NCBI GenBank assembly: GCA_963713445.1
Contig: CAVQMB010000018.1
Span: forward strand, 1 to 46,720
Length of the DNA: 46,720 nt
Direction of reading: 5' to 3'
From: CAVQMB01 sp963713445
GTDB lineage: Bacteria > Pseudomonadota > Gammaproteobacteria > Competibacterales > Competibacteraceae
The position numbers and the translations under genes are program-made. Every line of letters begins with the position of its first letter. The first letter of the stretch is position 1. The notes beneath the pieces were generated by a model. That model did no database searches and was not told the origin of the DNA. It was given only the letters and a program-made list of their open reading frames with translations. Of this stretch, positions 33,741 to 42,537 are shown piece by piece.

Positions 33741-34727
33741 TCACCGTGCGCTGACGGCCCCGGGGAGCAGTGGCTCGCCGTTGGCATGGTGCCAGTGCAG
33801 GATACTCTGCCAGATTTCCTCCGCTGTTTCCGCATACCAGAACAGCTCGCCGTCCTCGGCATCGATCACGCCTTCGTCGATAAGGAAATCGATATCGACG
33901 GCCCGCTTCCAGTAGGACTGGCCGACCAGGACAATGGGCAAAGGCCGGATTTTTCGGGTCTGCACCAGAGTCAGGGTTTCGAACAGCTCGTCGAAGGTCC
34001 CGTAGCCGCCGGGGAAGGCGACCAGTGCTTTGGCCCGCAGCAGGAAATGCAGCTTGCGCAGCGCAAAATAGTGAAACCGGAAGCACAGCTCGGGAGTGAT
34101 GTAGGGATTGGGGAATTGTTCGTGGGGCAGGGTGATGTTGAGGCCGACGGTCCTGGCTCCGGCGTCGAAAGCGCCCCGGTTGGCGGCCTCCATCATACCG
34201 GGCCCACCGCCGGTCATGACTACGATCCGCTCGCCGCGCCGCCGGTCGCCGGCCTGAGCGGCAATGCGGCCGAATTCACGTGCCACCCCGTAGTAGTGGC
34301 TCTTGGCCACGATTCGCTCGGCGACCTGTGCCCGACGGCGCCGTTCGGCATCATCGGGTGCCGCCGCCAGTTGGCGCTTGGCCTCGGTCAGCCGGCGCTG
34401 CGCCATGGCGGGTTCGGGGATGCGGGTACTGCCAAATACCACGATGGTGTGGCGGATTCCGTGTTCCTGCAGCAGCAGCTCGGGTTTCAGGTAATCCACC
34501 TGCAGCCGCACGCCGCGGGTATCGTCACGGTTGAGGAACGCGACATCCTGGTCGCCCGGCCGGTAGGTCGGGCTGTCGATGAGCCGTTGCAGCCGTGCCG
34601 GCGCTTCGGGATCATCCTCGCGGCCTTTCGGGTGCTGCCAGGGCAGCGGTTCGCGGCGCTGCCGGGGATGGGCCGGCTGCGGGAGATGGTCGAAGCGGTC
34701 GCCCGCGTCACGGCTACGTTGGGTCAT
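33741..34727 (-). CDS. LOG-family protein (TIGR00730-type, putative nucleotide phosphoribohydrolase)
   Basis: The 328-residue protein contains the LOG/lysine-decarboxylase-like Rossmann domain. The nucleotide motif VVMTGGGPGMMEAANRGA and the active-site motif AFPGGYGTFDELFETLT (PGGxGTxxE) are present. Characterised relatives cleave nucleoside 5'-monophosphates or cytokinin nucleotides to release the base, and the older lysine decarboxylase name is misleading. An N-terminal charged extension of about 90 residues precedes the domain. ATG 34727 is chosen because GGAG lies 7 nt upstream; the frame stays open 16 codons further. It is separated from the beta-CASP gene by 38 bp on the same strand, so the two may be cotranscribed. 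Confidence 0.88.
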   Translation of the reverse strand: MTQRSRDAGDRFDHLPQPAHPRQRREPLPWQHPKGREDDPEAPARLQRLIDSPTYRPGDQDVAFLNRDDTRGVRLQVDYLKPELLLQEHGIRHTIVVFGSTRIPEPAMAQRRLTEAKRQLAAAPDDAERRRRAQVAERIVAKSHYYGVAREFGRIAAQAGDRRRGERIVVMTGGGPGMMEAANRGAFDAGARTVGLNITLPHEQFPNPYITPELCFRFHYFALRKLHFLLRAKALVAFPGGYGTFDELFETLTLVQTRKIRPLPIVLVGQSYWKRAVDIDFLIDEGVIDAEDGELFWYAETAEEIWQSILHWHHANGEPLLPGAVSAR

Positions 34728-34854
34728 GGCGTCACTCCAGGGTTGGGGCGACACCGGCCACCGGGGGCGCCGCATTATGAGCGTAGCGACCGCATCCCGG
34801 CGTTATCGGTAGTAGTGTGATCCCGGCGACCGCATGAAAGCCGACTGGGCGCCG

Positions 34855-35493
34855 TCAGCGTGGCGGTGTCTGCTGGAAACTGGGTCGTTGCTGGATTTGG
34901 TCCCACCAACGGGCGACGTTGCCGTGCCCCGCGATCAATTCTGTGCCCTCCGGGGTCATGGCCACGTAGGCCATAATCGGTGCCAGGTAGAGATCGGCCA
35001 GCGTGATGTCGCTGCCGGCCAGATAGGGTGTCTGGCCCAGTTGCTGGTCGAATAGGCCGAAGTGGTAACGGATCTTTGGTAATGCGTCCATCACCACCTG
35101 TTCGTCAGTGGCCTCGCCCAGGATCGGATTGACTACCCGCTGCCACACCAGTGTCCCGACCATATCGGGATAGGTGTAGTCGTCGATGCAGCCCATCCAT
35201 TGCCGCATCCGTGAGCGGGTGACCACGTCATCGGGAATGAAAGCCGGCGTGCCCCGGTTCTGGCCTTCGATGAGCTCGGCGATGGCGTCGGTTTCAAACA
35301 ATTGCACGCCGTCGGCCTCCAGCGCCGGTATCTTTCCAAACGGGTGCCGCTGCTTGTGCTCCGGCGTCTGGCCTTCACCCTGCAGAATGTTGACCGGCAC
35401 CTGGTCGTAATCGATGCCTTTCTCCAGCATTAGCATACGAATGGTGCGCACATAGGTGCTGGCGTTGAAACCATAGAGCGTATAGCGAGCCAT
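34855..35493 (-). CDS. Glutathione S-transferase family protein
   Basis: The 212-residue protein has a thioredoxin-like N-terminal domain (about 1-80) with the glutathione-site motif IPALEADGVQLFETDAIAEL (about 54-73; Ile-Pro and Glu-Thr/Ser elements) and an all-helical C-terminal domain with the N-capping segment LAGSDITLADLYLAPIMAY (about 160-178). Such enzymes conjugate glutathione or isomerise small electrophiles; the substrate is unknown. The start at 35493 is well supported by AAGGAGG 6 nt upstream, while the open frame continues to 35568 without a comparable site. It is a single gene between two non-coding gaps of about 125 bp. Confidence 0.92.
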   Translation of the reverse strand: MARYTLYGFNASTYVRTIRMLMLEKGIDYDQVPVNILQGEGQTPEHKQRHPFGKIPALEADGVQLFETDAIAELIEGQNRGTPAFIPDDVVTRSRMRQWMGCIDDYTYPDMVGTLVWQRVVNPILGEATDEQVVMDALPKIRYHFGLFDQQLGQTPYLAGSDITLADLYLAPIMAYVAMTPEGTELIAGHGNVARWWDQIQQRPSFQQTPPR

Positions 35494-35618
35494 GACTGGC
35501 CTCCTTAGTCGAACGGTGGATTGCGGGCGGCCCGGCGTCGTAGCGGGCGTAAGGCGACACGCCGCCATGCAGACGTGCCGCAGACGATGCCCGGTCTATT
35601 GACCGCCGGGGTGGCGAA

Positions 35619-36461
35619 TCATTCCGGAAAGTCGATGGTTTCTCCGACTTTCATGACCCGCAGCTTGGTTCTGCTGTGCTCGGCTTTCAGGGCTTTGCGG
35701 AACGCTGCCGGCGTGCCGGTCAGCACCGGGAAGGTGCCATAGTGCATGGGGATGACCTCTTTCGGCCGGACGAACCGCACCGCTAATGCCGCACGCTTGG
35801 GTCCCATTGTGAAGTGGTCACCGATGCAGGCCAGCATGACGTCGATCCGGTTGAAGCGGCGGATCAAGCGCATGTCGCTGAAGACATCAGTATCACCAGT
35901 ATCGTACAACGTGGGTCCGTTCTTAATGCTGATCACGAACCCGTTGGGATTGCCGCCGGAGCGCACTTCAGGTGGCTGCCCATCCTTCGCCGGGAGCGAG
36001 ATGGTGGAGCCGTGCACCGCCGGCACCAGGGTCACGGTCACCTCGCCGTCCAGCAGTGACATCGTTCCGCCGGTATTGCCCAGGGTCGCCATGGTGGCCT
36101 GTTTGGCCGGGTAGCCCAGATCGGCCACCATCGCTCGACCCAGATCGTAGTTCGCCACCAGCGTGGCTCCGGTCGTTTTGGCAATATCGACCGAATTGCC
36201 AATGTGGTCACCGTGGCCATGGGTGACGAAAATCAGGTCGACTTTCTTCAGCGCCGCCAGATCCTCTTTGCCCTTGGGATTGCTGGGGTTGGTGATCCAG
36301 GGGTCCAGCAGCAATACATGGCCCTCGGGGGTGACAATGCGGAAGGCCGCGTGGCCGAACCAGGTGAGCTGGGTCTTGCCGGCTGCCAGTGCCGGGCCCG
36401 CGGTCAGCAGGGCAAGTATCAGGGTGGCCGACAACAGCAGCTGGGCACGCAGTGTGGGCAT
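35619..36461 (-). CDS. Exported metallo-beta-lactamase-fold hydrolase, UPF0173 type
   Basis: The 280-residue protein has a signal peptide (about 1-26, LLLSATLILALLTAGPALA) and a metal-dependent hydrolase domain of the UPF0173/MBL type. It begins LTWFGHAAFRIVTPEG and has the zinc motif FVTHGHGDHIGNS (about 79-91), a middle His in VPAVHGSTIS, the Asp of YDTGDTDVF, and the C-terminal His in IPMHYGTFPVL. All metal ligands expected for the fold are present. Many relatives are cytosolic, so secretion to the periplasm is notable. The substrate is unknown. Its promoter region is shared with the gap before cas3, and the two are divergent. Confidence 0.88.
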   Translation of the reverse strand: MPTLRAQLLLSATLILALLTAGPALAAGKTQLTWFGHAAFRIVTPEGHVLLLDPWITNPSNPKGKEDLAALKKVDLIFVTHGHGDHIGNSVDIAKTTGATLVANYDLGRAMVADLGYPAKQATMATLGNTGGTMSLLDGEVTVTLVPAVHGSTISLPAKDGQPPEVRSGGNPNGFVISIKNGPTLYDTGDTDVFSDMRLIRRFNRIDVMLACIGDHFTMGPKRAALAVRFVRPKEVIPMHYGTFPVLTGTPAAFRKALKAEHSRTKLRVMKVGETIDFPE

Positions 36462-36908
36462 GTCTCGTCCTCCAGTAGTGCGTGATTGTTGGGATTACGC
36501 TATCGAAGATAGGCTATATGTCGAACGATTTCCATTACTTGACGCAGAAATCGGCCTGCTCGGAACCTGGGGATCACCGTGATAGCGCGCCGCGGTTCGC
36601 GAGCGCGCCGAAGAAATCCTCCGCCAACGCGCTGCAGTGTCCTCAGGGGAGCCAACATCGATCCGCCGCCGCAGCTTTTGCTGTCGCACCGTCGGGTCGG
36701 CCCGACGTGACAGCTGGGGTGGCATCGAGCTGGGCCGCGGCAACACTCTTGCACCCGTTGCTTTATGTTGGATGCAAAATGAGCCTCTATTACCCATGAT
36801 ATAGGCTATACTACGATATGATTATATTGATTCGTAATAGCCAAGCTGTGCTCCAAGATTGGGGTGCAAAGGGCCACTAAGCCGACATGGCGCCTTCTTA
36901 CTTTGCTC
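36462..36908. other. 447-bp intergenic region upstream of cas3
   Basis: No gene can be supported here. The left and middle parts are GC-rich and non-coding; the last 130 bp are distinctly AT-richer. The 10-mer ATAGGCTATA occurs twice as an exact direct repeat, at 36509-36518 and 36801-36810, enclosing the GC-rich segment. Promoters for both the UPF0173 gene and the cas operon should lie in this gap. Confidence 0.6.
36801..36828 (+). promoter_or_regulatory. Candidate promoter region of the cas operon
   Basis: Several -10-like hexamers cluster here: TATACT (36807-36812), TATGAT (36817-36822) and TATATT (36823-36828), in an AT-rich patch 81-108 bp before the cas3 ATG. No clear -35 box sits at the right distance from any of them, so the exact promoter is undecided. 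The first overlaps the second copy of the ATAGGCTATA repeat. Confidence 0.35.
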
Positions 36909-39134
36909 ATGTTCTATGCACACTCAACGGATTCCACCAGCAAAGAAAACTGGCAATTGCTGAATGCGCATCTGCAAAACACCGGCCAGCTTGCCGGAGG
37001 CTTCGCTGGCCCCTTCAATGCCGAGGAGATGGGCTCTATCGCCGGGCTACTACACGACCTCGGCAAATACACCGCGGAGTTTCAACAACGTCTAACGGGT
37101 GATTATGGCCGCGTGGATCATTCCACTGCAGGCGCCAAGGTTGCGGTGGAACGTTTCGGCCGGCAGTTAGGGATTATGCTGGCCTACTGCATAGCCGGCC
37201 ATCACGCAGGTTTGGCAAACGGTCGCGATACAGGTGAACGCAGTGCGTTGAAAGACCGCTTGACGGCAAACACCCCGCAATTGGTACCTGCATGGCATGG
37301 TGAGCTTGAATTACCCGACCGGCTGGTTCCACCTCATCTGGCAATCCGTCAGAAAGATCGGACGGGTTTCCAGTTGGCGTTTTTCACTCGCATGCTGTTT
37401 TCCTGCTTGGTCGATGCCGATTTTCTGGACACTGAAGCGTTCTACGCCAAGGTTGAGGGGCGCTGTATCGAGCGTGGAGGCTTACCATCCTTGGCCGAAC
37501 TGCGGAAACCGTTGGATGAATTCCTGAACAGTTTCGAGCCAGACTCCGATGTTAATCGTTTACGCGCAGAAATCCTTGCTCATGTGCGCGGCAAAACAAC
37601 CCTGCCCCCTGGCATGTTCTCGCTCACCGTTCCTACCGGCGGTGGCAAGACACTCGCCTCACTGACTTTCGCGCTGGACCATGCGTTACGACATGGTCAG
37701 GAGCGCATCATCTATGTCATTCCCTTCACCAGCATTGTCGAGCAGAACGCGGCGGTGTTCCGCGAGGCCCTGGGTTCGTTTGGTGAACACGCCGTGCTCG
37801 AACATCACAGTGCCTTCACGGACGATCGTCGCCAGGCTCGGCAGTCACGCGAGAAGCTGAATCTCGCCATGGAGAACTGGAACGCACCGATTGTCGTCAC
37901 CACGGCGGTGCAGTTCTTCGAGAGTCTGTTCGCCGACCGGCCCTCCCGATGCCGCAAACTGCACAACATCGCCAACAGCGTAGTTATTTTGGACGAAGCT
38001 CAGGTGCTACCACTCAAGCTGCTACGTCCCTGCGTGGCCGCGTTGGACGAGTTAGCGCTGAATTACCGCGCCAGCGTCGTGTTGTGCACCGCAACCCAAC
38101 CCGCCCTGCAGGAAACCGACGATCCTGATGCCAGCTTTGCGGGGGGGCTGCGCGATGTGCGAGAACTGGCGCCTTGTCCACGGCGACTTTACACGGCCTT
38201 GAAGCGTGTCAGTGTCCGTTACGTTGGTGAGCTGGATGATTCGGCTCTGGCTGAACAAATGCGGGGCAGCGCACAGGTGCTTTGTATCGTCAACAATCGC
38301 CAGCACGCCAGAGCCCTGTTCGAGCTGATCGGCGATCAGCCGGGGGCACGCCATCTGACGACCCTGATGTGTGCCAAACACCGCAGCCAGGTATTGGCCG
38401 GGGTCCGCCAACGACTCAGCGATGGAAAACCGTGCCGGCTGGTCGCCACCTCGTTGATCGAAGCCGGCGTCGACGTGGATTTTCCACGGGTACTGCGCGC
38501 CGAAGCCGGTCTGGACTCCATTGCCCAGGCCGCCGGACGCTGCAATCGCGAGGGATTGCAGCCACCGGAGGCGAGCGAAGTCATTATTTTTGCCGCGCCG
38601 GATTGGGCACCGCCGCCAGAGCTGGCTCAGTTCGCCCAAGTCAGCCGTGAAGTGCTGCGTGTCCATCGCGACGATCCACTGGCGCTAGAGGCTATCGAGG
38701 CGTATTTCCAGACGCTCTATTGGCAACGCGATGGGCGGGATTCTCAGCTGGATAAACACGCCCTGCTTGAGCGCTTCCAGAATGCGGGGCTTGATGGCCT
38801 GCCCTTCGAGAGTGTGGCACACGATTTTCGCATGATCGAGAGCGTTCAGCAGCCCGTGATCGTCCCCTTCGATGACGATGCTCATGAGGCCCTGCGTGTC
38901 TTGGAGCATGCCGAACACGTTGGCGGCATCGCACGGCGATTGCAGCCATATATCGTACAGGTACCGCGCCAGGGTTTTGCTATGCTGCGTGAGGCGGGTG
39001 CTATTCAGCCGGTAGCCCCCGAACGCTACGGTGAACAGTTCATGACCTTGATGAATCCCGACCTATACGATGAACAGTTCGGTCTGCACTGGGAGAATCC
39101 GGCTTATATGGAGGCCGATCGGCTGAATTGGTAG
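36909..39134 (+). CDS. cas3: CRISPR-associated nuclease/helicase Cas3, type I-C
   Basis: Cas3 is recruited by Cascade to a matched target and degrades the DNA as a single-strand nuclease and 3'-5' helicase. The 741-residue protein carries an N-terminal HD nuclease domain with HD at H49-D50 (GLLHDLGKYTAEF) and CIAGHHAGLANG. Its superfamily 2 helicase has Walker A VPTGGGKT (241-248), the DEAQ box (362-365), CTATQPAL, SLIEAGVDVDF and the arginine-finger motif QAAGRCNR (540-547). Nuclease and helicase domains are thus fused and intact. ATG 36909 (MFYAHSTDS) matches family N-termini; GTG 36864 would add 15 residues. Neither has a good Shine-Dalgarno site. It is the first gene of the operon, 59 bp before cas5c. 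Confidence 0.96.
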   Translation: MFYAHSTDSTSKENWQLLNAHLQNTGQLAGGFAGPFNAEEMGSIAGLLHDLGKYTAEFQQRLTGDYGRVDHSTAGAKVAVERFGRQLGIMLAYCIAGHHAGLANGRDTGERSALKDRLTANTPQLVPAWHGELELPDRLVPPHLAIRQKDRTGFQLAFFTRMLFSCLVDADFLDTEAFYAKVEGRCIERGGLPSLAELRKPLDEFLNSFEPDSDVNRLRAEILAHVRGKTTLPPGMFSLTVPTGGGKTLASLTFALDHALRHGQERIIYVIPFTSIVEQNAAVFREALGSFGEHAVLEHHSAFTDDRRQARQSREKLNLAMENWNAPIVVTTAVQFFESLFADRPSRCRKLHNIANSVVILDEAQVLPLKLLRPCVAALDELALNYRASVVLCTATQPALQETDDPDASFAGGLRDVRELAPCPRRLYTALKRVSVRYVGELDDSALAEQMRGSAQVLCIVNNRQHARALFELIGDQPGARHLTTLMCAKHRSQVLAGVRQRLSDGKPCRLVATSLIEAGVDVDFPRVLRAEAGLDSIAQAAGRCNREGLQPPEASEVIIFAAPDWAPPPELAQFAQVSREVLRVHRDDPLALEAIEAYFQTLYWQRDGRDSQLDKHALLERFQNAGLDGLPFESVAHDFRMIESVQQPVIVPFDDDAHEALRVLEHAEHVGGIARRLQPYIVQVPRQGFAMLREAGAIQPVAPERYGEQFMTLMNPDLYDEQFGLHWENPAYMEADRLNW

Positions 39135-39193
39135 CAAATCACCAATCACCCGTCGGACGAATAGGGTGAATTGGACCATCAAAAGGAGTGCTC

Positions 39194-39868
39194 ATGGCCT
39201 TTGGCGTCCGATTGCATGTTTGGGGAGAACGGGCCTGCTTCACACGCCCGGAAATGAAGGTGGAGCGGGTATCCTACGATGTCATCACGCCATCGGCGGC
39301 CCGCGGGATTCTGGAAGCTATTCACTGGAAACCGGCGATCCGCTGGATCGTCGATCGCATTCACGTGCTGAAACCCATCCGTTTCGAATCGATCCGCCGC
39401 AACGAGGTCGGGCACAAGTTGTCAGCGGCATTGGTTGGAAAGGCTATGAAAGCAGGCCGTACGGACGGATTGGTCAATTTGATCGAGGAGGACAGGCAAC
39501 AACGAGCGGCGACCGTGCTACGCTCGGTAGGCTACGTCATCGAGGCGCATTTCGAGCTGACGTCGCATACCGACCACACTGACAACCCCGGCAAACATTT
39601 AGACATCTTCAATCGCCGCGCCCGCAAGGGGCAATGTTTCCACGCACCGTGTCTGGGGGTGCGCGAGTTCCCGGCGGCATTCACGCTCATCGAATCGGAG
39701 GAGGTCATGCCGGCCGTGGACACGGGACTGGTCGGCGAGCGCGATCTGGGCTGGATGTTGCACGATATCGATTTCGAAAACGGCATGACGCCACGGTTCT
39801 TTCGTGCCCGCATGGTCGACGGTGTCATCGATGTGCCGCCATTCGAGGCTGAGGAGGTGAAGGGATGA
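39194..39868 (+). CDS. cas5c: Cas5c (Cas5d), type I-C pre-crRNA endonuclease and Cascade subunit
   Basis: In type I-C systems, which lack Cas6, Cas5c cuts the pre-crRNA at the base of each repeat hairpin and stays bound to the crRNA 5' handle. The 224-residue protein starts MAFGVRLHVWGERACFTRPE, contains the conserved stretch TPSAARGILEAIHWKPAIRW (about 33-52) and the later motif FHAPCLGVREFPAAF (about 148-162). ATG 39194 is supported by AAGGAG at 39183-39188, 5 nt upstream; a GTG at 39188 overlaps that site. The stop overlaps the cas8c start by four bases. With the array's 7-bp repeat stem, cleavage should leave an 11-nt handle. Confidence 0.95.
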   Translation: MAFGVRLHVWGERACFTRPEMKVERVSYDVITPSAARGILEAIHWKPAIRWIVDRIHVLKPIRFESIRRNEVGHKLSAALVGKAMKAGRTDGLVNLIEEDRQQRAATVLRSVGYVIEAHFELTSHTDHTDNPGKHLDIFNRRARKGQCFHAPCLGVREFPAAFTLIESEEVMPAVDTGLVGERDLGWMLHDIDFENGMTPRFFRARMVDGVIDVPPFEAEEVKG

Positions 39869-41655
39869 TCCTGGCCGCACTCAACGAATACTACCAGCGC
39901 CTCATCGAAGATAAGCAGGTTCCGCCGTTTGGCTACAGTGAGGAAAAAATCAGCTATGCACTGATATTGTCTCGCGACGGACACTTAATCGACGTACGAG
40001 ACATTCGAGATACATCCGGCAAGAATCCTAGCGCTCGCAGGTTGCTGGTTCCACAACCGCCGAAGAGGGCATCAAACATCGCTCCCTGTCTGTTTTGGGA
40101 CAAGACCAGCTATGTACTAGGTGTAACTGCAAAATCCGACGAAAAGGCGAAAAAAAGAACTCCGCGGGAGCACCAGGCTTTTAAGGATCTTCACCGGCAA
40201 CTGCTCGCCAGTGACACTGACATCGGTATCCAAGCGCTGCTGGAATTTCTGGATAAGTGGTCACCCGAGAATTTCCACGAACCGCTATTCCGTGCGGAAA
40301 TGCTGGATAGCAACATGGTATTCAGGCTGGATGGTGAAAAGCAGTACCTCCACCAGCGATCAGCCGCACGTGAAACGCGTGCTCGGATGTTGGCGGGTAC
40401 TAAGTCCAACGAGGGGACTTGCCTCATCACCGGTAAGCGCCTGCCACTGGCCCGCTTGCACCCTGCAATCAAGGGCGTCAATGGCGCGCAGAGTTCAGGT
40501 GCCTCCATCGTCTCGTTTAACCTTGACGCGTTCACCTCTTACGGCAAACAGCAAGGCGATAATGCTCCGATAGCCGAGGAGGTCGCCTTTGCCTACACGA
40601 CTGTTCTCAATCACCTATTGCGTCGCGATGAACACAATCGCCAACGGCTGCAAATCGGCGATGCCACCGTGGTGTTCTGGGCGCTGGCCCGGGATTCCGA
40701 GAGTGCAGAGCAGGCTGAAGATCTTTTTGCCACGCTCGCCGACCCGCCGACCGATGCCCAGGAATCTGCCCGGGTGCGTTCAGTGTTGGAGGGTATCGCT
40801 CGGGGGCGGCCTCTCCACGAACTCCGCCCGGAACTCGACGAAGATACCCGCTTTTTTGTACTTGGCCTATCGCCCAACGCATCCCGGCTTTCGATCCGTT
40901 TCTGGCAGGCGGGCAGCCTGGAATTCTTCGCGCGACGGATGGCGGAACACTATATCGACCTTCTGCTGGAACCTGTGCCGTGGAGGACGCCCCCGGCCAT
41001 CTGGCGGCTGCTGTACACCACCGCTGCGCAGGGTAAGGCAGAAAACATCCCACCATTGCTGGCGGGTGAAATGACTCGTGCCATTCTCACCGGCAGCCGC
41101 TATCCGCGCAGTCTGCTGGCGAACGTCATTATGCGTATGCGGGCCGATGGCGACATTTCCGGCCTACGGGTCGCACTTTGCAAATCCGTCCTCACGCGCG
41201 ACAGGCGCATGGGGGTCAAGGGAATCGAAGAGGAGGTGCCTGTGAGTCTTGACAAGGAATCCATCGATCCCGGTTATCGACTGGGGCGTTTGTTTGCGGT
41301 ACTGGAAAATGTCCAACGAGCGGCGCTGGGCCGGCAGATCAACGCCACCATCCGCGACCGCTATTACGGGGCCGCGTCCGCTACGCCTGCATCGGTATTT
41401 CCGGTGCTATTACGTAATACCCAGCATCACCTGAGCAGATTGCGCAAGGACAAACCGGGCCTGGCGCATACCCTGGAGCGTGAGATCGGCGAGATCGTGG
41501 ACGGGCTGGAAAGTCATTTCCCACGCAATTTGAAAATGCTGGATCAAGGCCGGTTCGCGATCGGTTACTACCATCAATCGCAGTCCCGGTTCGCTCGCCA
41601 TGTCGCTGAATCAGCCGGCGAGAATGCAGAAACACAAGAGGGAGCAGAAGTGTGA
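39865..41655 (+). CDS. cas8c: Cas8c (Csd1), type I-C Cascade large subunit
   Basis: Cas8c recognises the PAM and helps open the target duplex within Cascade. The 596-residue protein starts MILAALNEYYQRLIEDKQVPPFGYSE (split here as MILAALNEYYQRL then PPFGYSEEKISYAL) and has typical family segments, including PCLFWDKTSYVLG, GTCLITGKRLPLARLHPAIKG (about 190-211), SIVSFNLDAFTSYGKQQ and FFVLGLSPNASRLSIRFW. Length is normal for Csd1. It overlaps cas5c by ATGA and cas7c by GTGA, so translation is coupled throughout. The last 137 codons also appear to be expressed separately as Cas11c. Confidence 0.95.
   Translation: MILAALNEYYQRLIEDKQVPPFGYSEEKISYALILSRDGHLIDVRDIRDTSGKNPSARRLLVPQPPKRASNIAPCLFWDKTSYVLGVTAKSDEKAKKRTPREHQAFKDLHRQLLASDTDIGIQALLEFLDKWSPENFHEPLFRAEMLDSNMVFRLDGEKQYLHQRSAARETRARMLAGTKSNEGTCLITGKRLPLARLHPAIKGVNGAQSSGASIVSFNLDAFTSYGKQQGDNAPIAEEVAFAYTTVLNHLLRRDEHNRQRLQIGDATVVFWALARDSESAEQAEDLFATLADPPTDAQESARVRSVLEGIARGRPLHELRPELDEDTRFFVLGLSPNASRLSIRFWQAGSLEFFARRMAEHYIDLLLEPVPWRTPPAIWRLLYTTAAQGKAENIPPLLAGEMTRAILTGSRYPRSLLANVIMRMRADGDISGLRVALCKSVLTRDRRMGVKGIEEEVPVSLDKESIDPGYRLGRLFAVLENVQRAALGRQINATIRDRYYGAASATPASVFPVLLRNTQHHLSRLRKDKPGLAHTLEREIGEIVDGLESHFPRNLKMLDQGRFAIGYYHQSQSRFARHVAESAGENAETQEGAEV
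41242..41655 (+). CDS. cas11c: Cas11c small subunit, internal in-frame start within cas8c
   Basis: Type I-C Cascade contains several copies of a small subunit made from an internal start in cas8c, as published for type I-B, I-C and I-D systems. Here AGGAGG (41231-41236) is followed after 5 nt by an in-frame GTG (41242, codon 460 of cas8c), giving a 137-residue product beginning VSLDKESIDPGYRLGRLF. This strength of ribosome-binding site inside a coding gene is unlikely by chance, and the length and position agree with known Cas11c. An ATG at 41209 is an alternative but lies upstream of the Shine-Dalgarno site. The role is stabilising the crRNA-DNA hybrid along the Cascade belly. Not a separate gene in standard annotation. 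Confidence 0.75.
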   Translation: MSLDKESIDPGYRLGRLFAVLENVQRAALGRQINATIRDRYYGAASATPASVFPVLLRNTQHHLSRLRKDKPGLAHTLEREIGEIVDGLESHFPRNLKMLDQGRFAIGYYHQSQSRFARHVAESAGENAETQEGAEV

Positions 41656-42521
41656 GCGCCATCACCCATCGTTACGAATTTGTCTATCTGTTCGATGTAA
41701 CCAACGGTAATCCCAACGGCGACCCGGATGCCGGCAATCTGCCCCGTCTGGACCCGGAGACTAACCAGGGACTGGTCACCGATGTCTGCCTTAAGCGCAA
41801 GATCCGCAACTACGTCAGCCTGGAAAAGGAAGCCGAACCGGGTTACGCCATTTACATGCAGGAAAAAGCGGTCCTCAACAGTCAACACCACAAGGCCTAC
41901 GAGGCGCTGTCGATAGAACCTGAAACCAAGAAATTGCCAAAAGACAAGGCCAAAGCCGACCAGCTGACCCGCTGGATGTGCACCAATTTCTTCGATGTCC
42001 GCGCCTTTGGCGCAGTGATGACCACCGAAGTCAATTGCGGGCAAGTGCGCGGCCCCATCCAGATGGCCTTCGCCGCCTCCATTGACCCGGTCGTCCCGCT
42101 CGAGGTATCGATCACACGCATGGCGGTGACCAATGAGCGGGATCTGGAGAAGGAACGTACCATGGGCCGCAAGCACATCATTCCCTATGGATTGTATCGT
42201 GCCCACGGGTTCATATCGGCCAAGCTGGCCGAGCGCACCGGTTTCTCGGATGGCGATCTTGATTTACTGTGGCGTTCGCTCAGCAACATGTTCGAGCACG
42301 ATCACTCCGCCGCTCGCGGTGAAATGTCCGCCCGTAGGCTGATCGTGTTTCGTCATGATCACCCGATGGGCAATGCGCCAGCGCACACGCTGTTCGAGCG
42401 TGTCCACGTCCAGCGAACCGAGGGTGAGCAGGATACGCCTGCGCGCGGCTTTGCTGATTATCGGGTTACCATTAACCGGGAAGACCTGCCGACAGGCATT
42501 ACCATCGAGGAACGGCTGTAG
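41652..42521 (+). CDS. cas7c: Cas7c (Csd2), type I-C Cascade backbone subunit
   Basis: Cas7c forms the helical filament that coats the crRNA spacer in Cascade. The 289-residue protein begins THRYEFVYLFDVTNGNPNGD, the Csd2 signature, with the NGNPNGDPDAGN segment at about residues 19-30. Also typical are FFDVRAFGAVMTTEVNCGQVRGPIQ (split by family insertions) and MGRKHIIPYGLYRAHGF. GTG 41652 is the start and overlaps the cas8c stop by four bases. The gene ends 16 bp before cas4. Several copies per complex are needed, and the sequence gives no sign of separate control. Confidence 0.95.
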   Translation: MSAITHRYEFVYLFDVTNGNPNGDPDAGNLPRLDPETNQGLVTDVCLKRKIRNYVSLEKEAEPGYAIYMQEKAVLNSQHHKAYEALSIEPETKKLPKDKAKADQLTRWMCTNFFDVRAFGAVMTTEVNCGQVRGPIQMAFAASIDPVVPLEVSITRMAVTNERDLEKERTMGRKHIIPYGLYRAHGFISAKLAERTGFSDGDLDLLWRSLSNMFEHDHSAARGEMSARRLIVFRHDHPMGNAPAHTLFERVHVQRTEGEQDTPARGFADYRVTINREDLPTGITIEERL

Positions 42522-42537
42522 GCGGAGCCGCCAGGCC

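Noticed and set aside
33013..33915. Plus-strand open frame of 300 codons opposite the beta-CASP nuclease
   Set aside because: Shadow of the minus-strand gene, which has complete metal-binding motifs.
33786..34820. Plus-strand open frame of 344 codons opposite the LOG-family gene
   Set aside because: The minus strand carries the GGGPGMMEA and PGGxGT motifs; the plus frame has no family resemblance.
31843..36461. Idea that the genes next to cas3 (beta-CASP nuclease, LOG protein, GST, UPF0173 hydrolase) form an accessory module of the CRISPR system
   Set aside because: They are on the opposite strand, separated by normal gaps, and each is a common chromosomal family; no motif links them to defence.
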